Position numbers and translations under genes: made by a program. Of a stretch of 64,000 bases of DNA, positions 8,981 through 18,240 are shown one piece after another. Every line of letters starts with the position of its first letter. The first letter of the stretch is position 1. The stretch is from CAVTWY01 sp963738575 (lineage in GTDB: Bacteria; Pseudomonadota; Gammaproteobacteria; Burkholderiales; Burkholderiaceae_C). The DNA is taken from NCBI GenBank assembly GCA_963738575.1, contig CAVTWY010000002.1, positions 496,001-560,000 on the forward strand, in the 5' to 3' direction. The notes beneath the pieces were generated by a model that was not told where the DNA came from, ran no database searches, and saw nothing but the letters and a program-made list of their open reading frames with translations.

Positions 8981-10276
8981 ATGGCATGGTTTCCAGCATC
9001 CTCGCTGCAAGAAGGCGTTGCCAAGCGCGAAGTGTTTGCATGGGCGATGTACGACTTTGCCAATTCGGGCTACACGACGGTGGCACTTACGGCCGTTTAC
9101 AACGCGTACTTTGTAGGCGTGGTGGCGCAAAAAGCCGATTGGGCCACACTGGTGTGGACGCTCGCACTGGCGGTGTCAAGCCTCATCATCATGGTTGTGA
9201 TGCCATCACTGGGTGCGTACGCTGACGCGCGCGCAGCCAAGAAGCGGCTGTTGGTGTTCATGACCTTGGGGTGCGTGGCGGGAACCTTGATGTTGGCGCT
9301 AACCAAAGAGTCGGATGTTGCCTTGGCGGTGGCAGCCATCATCATCTCCAACGCGTGCTTTGGCATGGGCGAGTCGCTCTCGGCCGCCTTTTTGCCCGAA
9401 TTGGCCAAGCGCGAATCGTTGGGCACAGTGTCTGGCTGGGGTTGGAGCTTTGGGTACCTGGGTGGCATGCTCGCACTGGGCCTGAGCTTGGGTTATGTCA
9501 TTTGGGCCCAAAGCAAGGGCCAAATCGCCTCTCAGTTTGTTCCGATCACGATGGTGATCACGGCCGTCATCTATGCGGTTGCTTCGTTGTTCACGTTTGC
9601 GTGGCTCAAGGAACGATCGGTGCCCACTGCCGCCACCACGGGCGGATGGCGCGACGCCTTCACGCGGCTGGCCCGCACGTGGCGCGAAATGGATCAGTTC
9701 CCAGACTTCAGGCGCTTGTTGTGGTGCGCCGTCGCATACCAGGCTGGCATATCGGTTGTCATTGCACTGGCTGCCATTTACGCCGAACAGGTGCTGGGGT
9801 TCAAACAGCAGCAAACGATGATGTTGGTGTTTTTGGTCAACGTGGCCGCTGCTGCGGGTGCATTTGGTTTTGGCTATTGCCAAGATCGCATCGGCCACAA
9901 ATTGGCGTTGGGCATCACACTTACCGGGTGGATTGCCATGACTTTGCTCGCCATGGCAGCGACGTCTCAGGGTGTGTTTTGGATCGCTGCTGCCTTGGCG
10001 GGGTTGTGCATGGGTTCTAGTCAATCGGCAGGTCGAGCACTTGCTGGGTTGCTTTCGCCGCCCCATCGATTGGCCGAGTTCTATGGCTTGTGGACGTTTG
10101 CCACACGCTTGTCGTCCATTTTGGGGCCCGTTACGTATGGCGTGGTGACGTGGGTGACTTCGGGCAATCATCGCTTGGCCATTGCCTCGACGGCCGTCTT
10201 CTTCGTGCTCGGGTTGCTTTTGTTGCGGCCCATCGATGTCAAGCGCGGCGCGCGGGTGGCGCTCGGTGGGGTGTGA
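8981..10276 (+). CDS. MFS transporter, UMF1/Atg22-like
   Basis: 431 residues. The ATG at 8981 was chosen because AAGGAG (8966–8971) stands 9 bases before it; a longer frame begins inside tRNA-Leu and is not credible. About 12 hydrophobic segments spread over the whole length. The N-terminal signature FAWAMYDFANSGYTTV matches the W-x-x-YDxANS-x-Y pattern of the UMF1 family (relatives of yeast vacuolar Atg22). Bacterial members are inner-membrane permeases of unknown or varied substrate, and the neighbours give no hint of what is carried. Not in an obvious operon. Confidence 0.82.
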   Translation: MAWFPASSLQEGVAKREVFAWAMYDFANSGYTTVALTAVYNAYFVGVVAQKADWATLVWTLALAVSSLIIMVVMPSLGAYADARAAKKRLLVFMTLGCVAGTLMLALTKESDVALAVAAIIISNACFGMGESLSAAFLPELAKRESLGTVSGWGWSFGYLGGMLALGLSLGYVIWAQSKGQIASQFVPITMVITAVIYAVASLFTFAWLKERSVPTAATTGGWRDAFTRLARTWREMDQFPDFRRLLWCAVAYQAGISVVIALAAIYAEQVLGFKQQQTMMLVFLVNVAAAAGAFGFGYCQDRIGHKLALGITLTGWIAMTLLAMAATSQGVFWIAAALAGLCMGSSQSAGRALAGLLSPPHRLAEFYGLWTFATRLSSILGPVTYGVVTWVTSGNHRLAIASTAVFFVLGLLLLRPIDVKRGARVALGGV

Positions 10277-10332
10277 TTGATGAGTCAGGGCGGTGCGTGC
10301 CACGTCAGCCGCCCCCCGGACGCACGGGTCTG

Positions 10333-10364
10333 TTGCCACAAAATAGAACGAGCGTTCTATTTTT
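10333..10364 (+). promoter_or_regulatory. Probable etfBA promoter with TetR-type operator palindrome
   Basis: Two 11-bp arms, AAAATAGAACG (10340–10350) and CGTTCTATTTT (10353–10363), flank a 2-base centre and match perfectly. The core AGAACG-N2-CGTTCT is the kind of dyad bound by TetR-family repressors, for example of fatty-acid degradation genes in betaproteobacteria. TTGCCA (10333–10338), a 17-bp spacer and TCTATT (10356–10361) could form a sigma-70 promoter covered by the operator. The T-run at the end also lets it act as a terminator for the MFS gene. Operator function is inferred. Confidence 0.6.
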
Positions 10365-10483
10365 GCCCCCAAGCGTCCATGGCGATCAAGCGGCGCGCCT
10401 AGAATCAAGTCAAGCATTGACCGGTTCGTCAGCTCGGGATCGGTGCGTATCGTTCGACCCCATCACGGAGCGCAGTCTTCACC

Positions 10484-11233
10484 ATGAAAATTTTGGTCCC
10501 AGTCAAGCGTGTCATCGACTACAACGTCAAGGTGCGCGTCAAAAGTGACGGCTCAGGTGTGGATCTGGCCAACGTCAAAATGAGCATGAACCCTTTTGAT
10601 GAAATCGCCGTCGAAGAAGCTGTGCGACTGCGAGAGAAGGGCGCTGCCACCGAAGTCATTGCCGTCTCGTGTGGTGTTGCCCAGTGCCAAGAAACACTGC
10701 GAACCGCCATGGCGATCGGCGCCGATCGCGCCATTCATGTTGAAACCGATATGGAGCTCCAGCCTCTGGCGGTCGCCAAGATTTTGAAGGCCTTGGTTGA
10801 CAAAGAAAAACCCGGATTGATCATCCTTGGCAAACAAGCCATCGACGACGATGCCAACCAAACCGGCCAAATGCTGGCCGCGCTGGCGAACTTGCCTCAA
10901 GGCACCTTTGCGTCCAAGGTCGAGCTGGTGGATGGCCACGTGCACGTCACCCGCGAAGTGGACGGTGGACTTGAAACCCTCAAGTTGTCAATGCCTGCGG
11001 TGATCACCACCGACTTGCGCCTGAACGAACCTCGCTACGTCACGCTGCCCAACATCATGAAGGCCAAAAAGAAGCCGATGGAGGTGTTGAAGCCCGATGG
11101 CCTCGGCGTGGATGTGACACCCCGATTGAAAACGCTCAAAGTGACTGAACCACCCAAGCGCGGCGCGGGCGTCAAAGTGGCAGATGTCGCCACGTTGGTG
11201 GCAAAACTCAAAACCGAAGCAAAAGTTATCTAA
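10484..11233 (+). CDS. etfB: Electron transfer flavoprotein beta subunit
   Basis: 249 residues, usual length. It begins [15 protein letters not shown], the standard EtfB opening, and carries the AMP-binding adenine-alpha-hydrolase-like fold ([21 protein letters not shown]-like [27 protein letters not shown]). With EtfA it accepts electrons from acyl-CoA dehydrogenases and passes them to ETF:ubiquinone oxidoreductase. First gene behind the palindrome at 10340–10363, with a leader of about 110 nt. etfA follows after 108 bp. Confidence 0.97.
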   Translation: MKILVPVKRVIDYNVKVRVKSDGSGVDLANVKMSMNPFDEIAVEEAVRLREKGAATEVIAVSCGVAQCQETLRTAMAIGADRAIHVETDMELQPLAVAKILKALVDKEKPGLIILGKQAIDDDANQTGQMLAALANLPQGTFASKVELVDGHVHVTREVDGGLETLKLSMPAVITTDLRLNEPRYVTLPNIMKAKKKPMEVLKPDGLGVDVTPRLKTLKVTEPPKRGAGVKVADVATLVAKLKTEAKVI

Positions 11234-11341
11234 CCGCTGAGCTGACGTGCTTCATGCAGGTTGGCTTTATCCTTGAGATTCCTGCGACGCGCTGGGCTGT
11301 TGCAAGGGTTTCTTTCAGCCCGTAAAGACTGGAGAGTTTCA

Positions 11342-12274
11342 ATGACTGTTTTGGTGATTGCTGAGCACGACAATGCAACGGTTAAAGGCGCCACGCTCAA
11401 CACGGTGACGGCGGCACTGGCTTGTGGCGGTGACGTTCATGTCTTGGTGGCGGGCCACAACGCTGCTGCGGCCGCAAAGGCCGCAGCCCTGATTGCAGGT
11501 GTCAGCAAAGTGTTGCATGCCGACAGCGTGGGGCTGGCGCATGGACTGGCCGAGAATGTGGCTGCACAGGTGTTGGCACTGTCTGCTTCGTACCAGCATA
11601 TTTTGTTCCCTGCCACAGCATCGGGTAAAAATGTCGCGCCGCGTGTGGCGGCCTTGCTGGACGTGGCGCAGGTGTCGGATGCAAGCAAGGTCCTGTCGCC
11701 CAACACTTTTGAACGTCCGATTTACGCCGGCAACGCCGTGGCCACGGTGCAAACAACCGACGCCAAAGTGGTGATCACAGTTCGCACCACGGGTTTTGAC
11801 CCCGCGCCTGCAACGGGTGGAACAGCGGCCGTGGAAGCCTTGAACGCGATCGCTGACTCAAGCGCCGCGTCGTTTGTTGGGTCTGAAATTGCCAAGCTGG
11901 ATCGGCCCGAGCTTACGGCAGCCAAGATCATCGTGTCGGGCGGGCGAGCGCTTGGATCGGCAGAAAAATTTGCCGAAGTGATGACACCACTGGCTGACAA
12001 GCTGGGCGCCGCGATGGGTGCCAGCCGAGCTGCTGTCGATGCGGGCTATGCGCCCAACGACTGGCAAGTGGGCCAAACCGGCAAGATCGTGGCACCGCAG
12101 CTTTATGTGGCCTGCGGCATCAGTGGCGCCATACAGCATCTGGCCGGCATGAAAGACTCCAAAGTCATCGTGGCCATCAACAAAGACCCCGAGGCACCCA
12201 TCTTCAGTGTGGCCGACTACGGGCTGGAGGCTGACTTGTTCGTGGCCGTGCCCGAACTTGTGCAGGCGCTTTGA
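11342..12274 (+). CDS. etfA: Electron transfer flavoprotein alpha subunit
   Basis: 310 residues from the ATG at 11342, preceded by GGAGAG; the in-frame extension upstream has no family sequence. The C-terminal FAD domain shows [18 protein letters not shown], the conserved [13 protein letters not shown], and [16 protein letters not shown] near the end. It forms the FAD-carrying half of the ETF heterodimer. A strong terminator 16 bases after the stop separates it from the acyl-CoA dehydrogenase. Confidence 0.97.
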   Translation: MTVLVIAEHDNATVKGATLNTVTAALACGGDVHVLVAGHNAAAAAKAAALIAGVSKVLHADSVGLAHGLAENVAAQVLALSASYQHILFPATASGKNVAPRVAALLDVAQVSDASKVLSPNTFERPIYAGNAVATVQTTDAKVVITVRTTGFDPAPATGGTAAVEALNAIADSSAASFVGSEIAKLDRPELTAAKIIVSGGRALGSAEKFAEVMTPLADKLGAAMGASRAAVDAGYAPNDWQVGQTGKIVAPQLYVACGISGAIQHLAGMKDSKVIVAINKDPEAPIFSVADYGLEADLFVAVPELVQAL

Positions 12275-12289
12275 GCCCTGCGACCCCAA

Positions 12290-12319
12290 ACGGGCACCCT
12301 CAGGTGCCCGTACTTTTTT
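12290..12319 (+). terminator. Rho-independent terminator after etfA
   Basis: Perfect 9-bp stem ACGGGCACC / GGTGCCCGT with loop CTCA, then AC and six T. The next gene starts 16 bases later, so the dehydrogenase would need read-through or its own promoter. Confidence 0.87.
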
Positions 12320-12334
12320 GAGGTTAGTGCATTC

Positions 12335-14104
12335 ATGACGTACCGCGCCCCTACCAAAGACATGCTCTTTTGCATGAAAGAACTTGCCGACATCGAGGCC
12401 GTGGCGCGACTGCCGGGCTTTGAAGATGCTGGCTTGGAGACAGCCCAAGCCGTGCTAGACGAGTGCGCCAAGTTCAGCGAGGCGGTGTTGGCGCCGATGA
12501 ACCGCGTGGGTGATACCAACCCTTCAGCGTGGAAGGACGGCACTGTGACCACCACACCGGGGTTCGCCGCTGCTTTCAAACAGTTTGCACAGGGGGGTTG
12601 GCAAGGTTTGCAACACCCCACTGCGTTGGGTGGTCAAGGGCTGCCCAAGACCATCGCGGCAGCCTGCATTGAAATGATCAACAGCGCCAACATGAGTTTT
12701 TCTCTGTGCCCGCTGCTGACGGATGGCGCCATCGAGGCCATGCTGACAGCGGGGTCGCCCGAGCAACAGCACGCTTTCATTCCCAAAATGATCTCTGGTG
12801 AGTGGACCGGCACCATGAACTTGACCGAGCCACAAGCGGGTTCAGATCTGTCGCAGGTGCGCACGCGTGCCGAACCGCAGCCCGACGGCACGTTCAAGTT
12901 GTTTGGCACCAAGATTTACATCACCTACGGCGAACACGACATGGCCGACAACATCATTCACTTGGTGTTGGCGCGTGTGGTGGGGGCGCCCGAAGGGGTG
13001 AAGGGCATCTCACTCTTCATTTGTCCCAAGGTTTTGCCAGATGGCCAGCGCAACGATGTGCACTGCGTCAGCATCGAACACAAACTGGGCATCAAGGCAA
13101 GCCCCACGGCGGTGCTTCAGTTTGGTGACCATGGGGGTGCCACCGCGCAGCTGATCGGGCAAGAAAATCGTGGCCTTGAGGCCATGTTTGTGATGATGAA
13201 CGCTGCCCGCTTTGCGGTGGGCCTGCAGGGCATCGCAGTGGCCGAGCGAGCATACCAACACGCAGTGAGTTATGCGCGCGACCGCGTGCAAAGTCGCCCA
13301 GTGGATGGCTCCCTCAATCGCGCCGCTGCCATCATCCATCACCCGGACGTCAAACGCATGCTGATGACCATGCGCGCTTACACCGAAGGTTGCCGCGCCA
13401 TGGCATTGGTGGCCGCGGCGGCCTACGATGCGTCGCACCACCACCCCGACGCTGACGTTCGCAAGCAAAACCTGGCTTTTTACGAGTTCATGGTGCCCTT
13501 GGTCAAGGGCTTCAGCACCGAAATGAGCCTGGAAGTGGCATCGCTCGGCGTGCAGGTTCATGGTGGCATGGGATTCATCGAGGAGACGGGCGCCGCACAG
13601 CACTTGCGCGATGCCAAGATTTTGACCATCTACGAAGGCACAACCGCGATCCAAGCCAACGACTTGGTAGGGCGCAAGACGACTCGCGACGGCGGGCAGG
13701 TGGCCAAGGCCATCGCCCAACAAATTGCCATCACCGAGACGCAGCTGGCCAAGCGCGACAGTGCCCACGCCCGGGCGGTACTCAAGCATCTAAGCGCGGC
13801 ACGACACGCCTTTTTGGCGGTGGTTGACTTTGTGGTGGGCCAAACCAAGGCCAGTCCCAACGCGGTCTTTGCAGGGTCGGTGCCGTACGTGATGTTGGCC
13901 GGCAACCTGATGGCCGGATGGCAATTGGCGAGAGCGTTGATGGTCGCCGAAGACAGCGCGGCAGATGACCCACTTTTCATGCAGGCCAAAATCAACACGG
14001 CGCGCTTCTACGCCGAGCACATTTTGTCCAAAGCGCCGGGCATCCGCGACAGCATCATCGACGGTCACGCGGCGGTTAACGACATGGCTTTGGAGGCCTT
14101 CTAA
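12335..14104 (+). CDS. Acyl-CoA dehydrogenase with C-terminal extension (DmdC-like)
   Basis: 589 residues, longer than the roughly 380 of short/medium-chain enzymes. The dehydrogenase core carries the FAD loop TEPQAGSDLSQVRTRAE and the C-terminal catalytic region with IYEGTTAIQ; E434 sits where the catalytic base of medium-chain enzymes lies. The extra C-terminal helical domain (about 460–589) is that of the subfamily that includes 3-methylmercaptopropionyl-CoA dehydrogenase, so many members act on long-chain or unusual acyl-CoAs; the true substrate cannot be told. Its natural acceptor is ETF, encoded just upstream. The stop overlaps the next start as TAATG. Confidence 0.92.
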   Translation: MTYRAPTKDMLFCMKELADIEAVARLPGFEDAGLETAQAVLDECAKFSEAVLAPMNRVGDTNPSAWKDGTVTTTPGFAAAFKQFAQGGWQGLQHPTALGGQGLPKTIAAACIEMINSANMSFSLCPLLTDGAIEAMLTAGSPEQQHAFIPKMISGEWTGTMNLTEPQAGSDLSQVRTRAEPQPDGTFKLFGTKIYITYGEHDMADNIIHLVLARVVGAPEGVKGISLFICPKVLPDGQRNDVHCVSIEHKLGIKASPTAVLQFGDHGGATAQLIGQENRGLEAMFVMMNAARFAVGLQGIAVAERAYQHAVSYARDRVQSRPVDGSLNRAAAIIHHPDVKRMLMTMRAYTEGCRAMALVAAAAYDASHHHPDADVRKQNLAFYEFMVPLVKGFSTEMSLEVASLGVQVHGGMGFIEETGAAQHLRDAKILTIYEGTTAIQANDLVGRKTTRDGGQVAKAIAQQIAITETQLAKRDSAHARAVLKHLSAARHAFLAVVDFVVGQTKASPNAVFAGSVPYVMLAGNLMAGWQLARALMVAEDSAADDPLFMQAKINTARFYAEHILSKAPGIRDSIIDGHAAVNDMALEAF

Positions 14105-15063
14105 TGGTTTTGCCCACCGCGCTGAAACGCGCCCGCTTGCCCATCATCGGGTCCCCGCTGTTCATCATCAGCAACCCCAAACTCGTCATTGAACAGTGCA
14201 AGGCCGGGGTGATTGGCTCCATGCCTTCACTCAATGCACGACCTGCGTCGCAATTGGATGAGTGGTTGGCAGAAATTACCGAAACGTTGGCCGCGCATGA
14301 CCGTGCGCATCCCGAGGCCCCAGCGGCACCGTTTGCCATCAATCAAATCGTGCACAAGAGCAACGACCGTTTGGAGCATGACATGACGGTTTGCGCCAAA
14401 TACAAGGTGCCCATTGTGATCACGTCGCTCGGTGCGAGAACTGACGTGAACGAGGCGGTGCACCATTGGGGTGGCATCGTTTTGCACGACATCATCAACA
14501 ACACGTTTGCGCGCAAAGCCATTGACAAGGGCGCCGACGGGTTGGTCGCGGTGGCTGCCGGCGCTGGCGGCCATGCAGGCGTCAAGAGCCCCTTTGCCTT
14601 GATTCAAGAAATTCGCGCGTGGTTTGATGGCCCCCTGGCCCTCAGTGGCGCCATCGCCACGGGTGATGCCGTGCTGGCTTCGCTTGCCATGGGCGCCGAC
14701 TTTGCGTACATCGGCTCCGCGTTCATTGCCACGCATGAAGCGCGAGCGGGCGATGACTACAAGCAAGCCATCGTGGATGGCACGTCGGACGACATCGTCT
14801 ACTCCAGTCTGTTTACGGGCGTTCACGGCAACTACTTGAAGGCGTCGATCATCAAAGCCGGATTGGACCCCGACCATTTGCCCGAGAGCGATCCCACAAA
14901 GATGAATTTTGGCGGTGGTGAGGGCTCCAAGAAGGCGTGGAAAGACATCTGGGGCAGTGGTCAGGGCATTGGTGCCGTACGCGAGGTGACATCCGTCAAG
15001 GTCATGGTGGATCGGCTATCGCGCGAATTCCACGGTGCGCGAGCGAGAATCGCAGCCCTTTGA
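14104..15063 (+). CDS. Nitronate monooxygenase / 2-nitropropane dioxygenase-like flavoprotein
   Basis: 319 residues, FMN-dependent TIM barrel. N-terminal LPIIGSPLFIISNPKLV resembles the LPIIQAPM opening of the family, and the phosphate-binding stretch VAVAAGAGGHAG plus ALSGAIATGDAVLASLAMGADFAYIGSA-type segment follow. The start overlaps the dehydrogenase stop by one base, so the pair is translationally coupled. In such contexts the enzyme may act on an enoyl-CoA or detoxify nitronates; family members also include enoyl reductases (FabK). Function beyond the family is unsure. Confidence 0.85.
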   Translation: MVLPTALKRARLPIIGSPLFIISNPKLVIEQCKAGVIGSMPSLNARPASQLDEWLAEITETLAAHDRAHPEAPAAPFAINQIVHKSNDRLEHDMTVCAKYKVPIVITSLGARTDVNEAVHHWGGIVLHDIINNTFARKAIDKGADGLVAVAAGAGGHAGVKSPFALIQEIRAWFDGPLALSGAIATGDAVLASLAMGADFAYIGSAFIATHEARAGDDYKQAIVDGTSDDIVYSSLFTGVHGNYLKASIIKAGLDPDHLPESDPTKMNFGGGEGSKKAWKDIWGSGQGIGAVREVTSVKVMVDRLSREFHGARARIAAL

Positions 15064-15361
15064 GAGGGCTGGCACCAGTGGGGGCTGGCTTGAGCCGATG
15101 GCTCGCGCCAGGCGGCGCTTGATGCGCGCCGCAACAGGCGGTGTCTTTTGCGTGAAAACTGCCACGGTTAGGCGCAACTGACACTCGCGCGCGGCCGCGC
15201 GGTGATACAGTGCTTTGCAAGTTAAAGTCATTCCGCGCAGGGTGCCAGCGTCTTTGCTGGTGCCCGAGGCGGTACGCAATCCGCCAACCGGTCAGGCCGT
15301 GGCGCGGACGGTCATTCAAACCAACCAACAGCGCCGCATACCGGCGCAGAGGGTAAGCGAC
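15064..15361 (+). promoter_or_regulatory. sucA upstream region with palindrome and leader hairpin
   Basis: This 298-bp gap holds no gene I can support. It contains a perfect 14-bp GC palindrome (CGCGCGGCCGCGCG, 15188–15201), a -10-like TGATACAGT immediately after it, and a 10-bp hairpin with two G-U pairs, GGGTGCCAGC (15240–15249) with GCTGGTGCCC (15256–15265). The hairpin would lie in the 5' leader about 100 nt before the sucA start. Promoter placement is a guess because no good -35 is at the right distance. Confidence 0.4.
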
Positions 15362-18221
15362 ATGATGCAGCAATCGCAGGGCAACTCGTACCTTTTCGGC
15401 GGCAATGCGCCTTACGTGGAAGAGCTTTACGAAGCTTACCTGTTGAACCCCGGCGCGGTGCCCGACACCTGGCGCGCCTACTTTGACGCCTTGCAAAACG
15501 TGCCCGCTGTGGATGGCACCCAAGCGCGCGACGTCGCCCATGCACCCGTCGTTGAGTCCTTTGCTCAGCGCGGCAAAGCCAACGCCTTCGCCCTCAAGGC
15601 CAGTGCCTCTGATTTGGCCGTTGCGCGCAAGCAAGTGCATGTTCAGAGCTTGATCGCTGCCTACCGTGTCCTCGGCTCGCGCTGGGCTGACCTGGACCCC
15701 CTCAAGCGCACCGAGCGCACGCGCATTCCTGAACTGGAGCCGACGTTCTACGACCTGACTGAAAGTGACATGGACATCACTTTCAGCGCCACCAACACGT
15801 ATTTCACCAAAGCCGAGCAGATGACGCTGCGGGAAATCCTGCAGGCCCTGCGCGAAACGTACTGCGGCACGATCGGTGCTGAGTTCATGCATTGCACCGA
15901 GCCTGCTGAGAAGCGTTGGTGGCAGGAGAAATTGGAATCGATCCGTGGCACGCCGGTTTATGGCGCTGCCAAGAAAACCAGCATTCTTGAACGCCTGACG
16001 GCTGCCGAAGGGCTCGAGCGCTACTTGCACACCAAGTATGTCGGCCAAAAGCGCTTTTCGCTCGAGGGCGGTGAATCGTTCATCGTCTCGATGGACGAAT
16101 TGGTGCAACGCGCGGGCGCCACCGGCGTGCATGAAATCGTGATTGGCATGGCCCACCGTGGCCGCCTCAACGTGTTGGTTAACACGATTGGCAAGATGCC
16201 CAAGGATTTGTTTGCCGAGTTCGACCACACGGCCAAAGAAGACTTGCCCTCGGGTGACGTCAAGTACCACCAGGGTTTCTCCAGCGACGTGACGACCCCT
16301 GGTGGTCCTGTTCACTTGAGCCTGGCTTTCAATCCATCGCACCTGGAAATTGTTAACCCTGTGGTTGAAGGGTCTGTCAAAGCTCGCATGGACCGCCGCG
16401 GTGATAAAACCGGTGCCCAAGTGTTGCCCGTGCTGGTGCATGGCGACGCTGCCTTTGCCGGCCAGGGCGTGGTGATGGAGACGCTGGCGCTGGCGCAAAC
16501 CCGCGGGTACTTCACGGGTGGCACGGTGCACCTGGTGATCAACAACCAGATTGGCTTCACCACGAGCGACCCACGAGACACGCGCTCGACGCTCTATTGC
16601 ACCGACGTGGTGAAGATGATTGAGGCCCCCGTGCTGCACGTCAACGGCGACGACCCCGAGGCCGTGGCCTGGTGCACGCAGGTCGCCATGGACTACCGGC
16701 AAGCGTTTAAGAAGGATGTCGTCGTCGACATCGTTTGCTTTCGCAAGCTCGGACACAACGAACAAGACACGCCGAGCCTGACGCAGCCGCTGATGTACAA
16801 AAAAATTGCGCAGCATCCGGGCACACGCCGCCTGTACGGCGAAAAACTGGTGGCTCAAGGGGTGTTGAAGCCCGAGGGCCCTGACGAGATGTCGAAGGCA
16901 TTCCGCTCCGCCATGGATGAAGGGCGCCACACCGTTGATCCCGTGCTGACCAATTTCAAAAGCAAATACGCCGTGGATTGGGCGCCGTTCCTGGGCAAGA
17001 AGTGGACAGATGCCGCTGACACGGGGCTGCCACTGGCCGAGATCAAGCGGTTGGCAGAACGCATCACCACGGTGCCCTCAGACTTCAAGGTTCACCCCTT
17101 GGTCGAAAAGGTGTTAGCCGACCGCGCATCCATGGGTCGGGGCGAAATCAATGTCGACTGGGGCATGGGCGAGCACCTAGCCTATGCGTCCTTGGTTGCA
17201 AGCGGATATCCCGTGCGCTTGTCAGGTGAAGACTGCGGGCGCGGCACGTTTGTGCATCGCCACGCCGTACTGCACGATCAAAACCGCGACAAGTGGAGTG
17301 AAGGCACCTACACACCTCTGCAAAACGTGGCCGACGGGCAGGCGCCGTTTGTGGTGATTGACTCGTTGCTGTCTGAAGAAGCCGTGCTCGGGTTCGAGTA
17401 CGGCTATGCCAGTGCCGACCCCAACACCATGGTGATCTGGGAAGCACAGTTTGGTGACTTTGCCAATGGCGCGCAGGTGGTCATTGACCAGTTTATCGCT
17501 TCGGGCGAGGTCAAGTGGGGCCGCGTCAACGGGCTGACTTTGATGCTGCCGCACGGCTACGAGGGCCAAGGCCCCGAGCACAGCTCGGCGCGCCTGGAGC
17601 GGTTCATGCAGCTGGCGGCCGACAACAACATGCAGGTGTGCCAGCCCACCACGGCCAGCCAGATCTTTCACCTGTTGCGGCGCCAAATGGTGCGTCAGTT
17701 CCGCAAGCCACTCGTCATCATGACGCCGAAGTCACTGCTGCGTCACAAGGACGCTGGCTCGCCGCTGAGCGAATTCACCAAAGGTGAGTTCCGCACGGTG
17801 ATGGGCCCCCAGCGTGTCGAGGTGGAGCCCGACAAGGTTAAACGGGTCATCGCGTGCTCGGGCAAGGTGGTGCACGACTTGGTCAAGTACCGCGACGAGC
17901 GCAAGGCTTGGGACGTGGCGATTGTTCGGGTCGAGCAGTTGTACCCGTTTCCGCACAAGAGTTTTGCGGCCGAGCTCAAGCGTTTTTCCAATGCGACCGA
18001 AATCATTTGGTGCCAGGACGAACCTCAAAATCAAGGCGCGTGGTTTTTTGTGCAGCACTACATCCACGAAAACATGCTCGATGGGCAAAAGCTTGGCTAT
18101 GCCGGCCGGCCGGCCTTCGGCGTCACCCGCGGTGGGCTACGCCCATCTTCACCAAGAGCAACAAAAAGCTTTGCTCGAGCAAGCATTCGCGAAGCTCAAG
18201 GGCTTTGTGCTAAACAAATAA
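15362..18221 (+). CDS. sucA: 2-oxoglutarate dehydrogenase E1 (SucA), with a 1-base frameshift near the 3' end
   Basis: Thiamine-diphosphate-dependent E1 component of the 2-oxoglutarate dehydrogenase complex in the TCA cycle. From the ATG at 15362 the frame gives the N-terminal E2-binding segment (SYLFGGNAPYVEELY), the TPP motif (GDAAFAGQGVVME ... VINNQIGFTT) and the transketolase-like C-terminal half. At 18111–18120 the frame leaves the family: as read, it continues GRPAFGVTRGG and ends at 18250 inside odhB. Removing one T at 18116/18117 restores GRPASASPAVGYAHLHQEQQ and a stop at 18219–18221, giving 952 residues, the normal length. So an extra base is present, either a real mutation or a sequence error. 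Upstream in-frame codons lack homology and were excluded. Confidence 0.93.
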
Positions 18222-18240
18222 AGCAAGGTAAGTCACCACC

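Noticed and set aside
15002..16930. Long open frame on the minus strand opposite sucA
   Set aside because: It lies antisense to a clear conserved gene, has no family features and no ribosome site; high GC makes such long shadow frames common.
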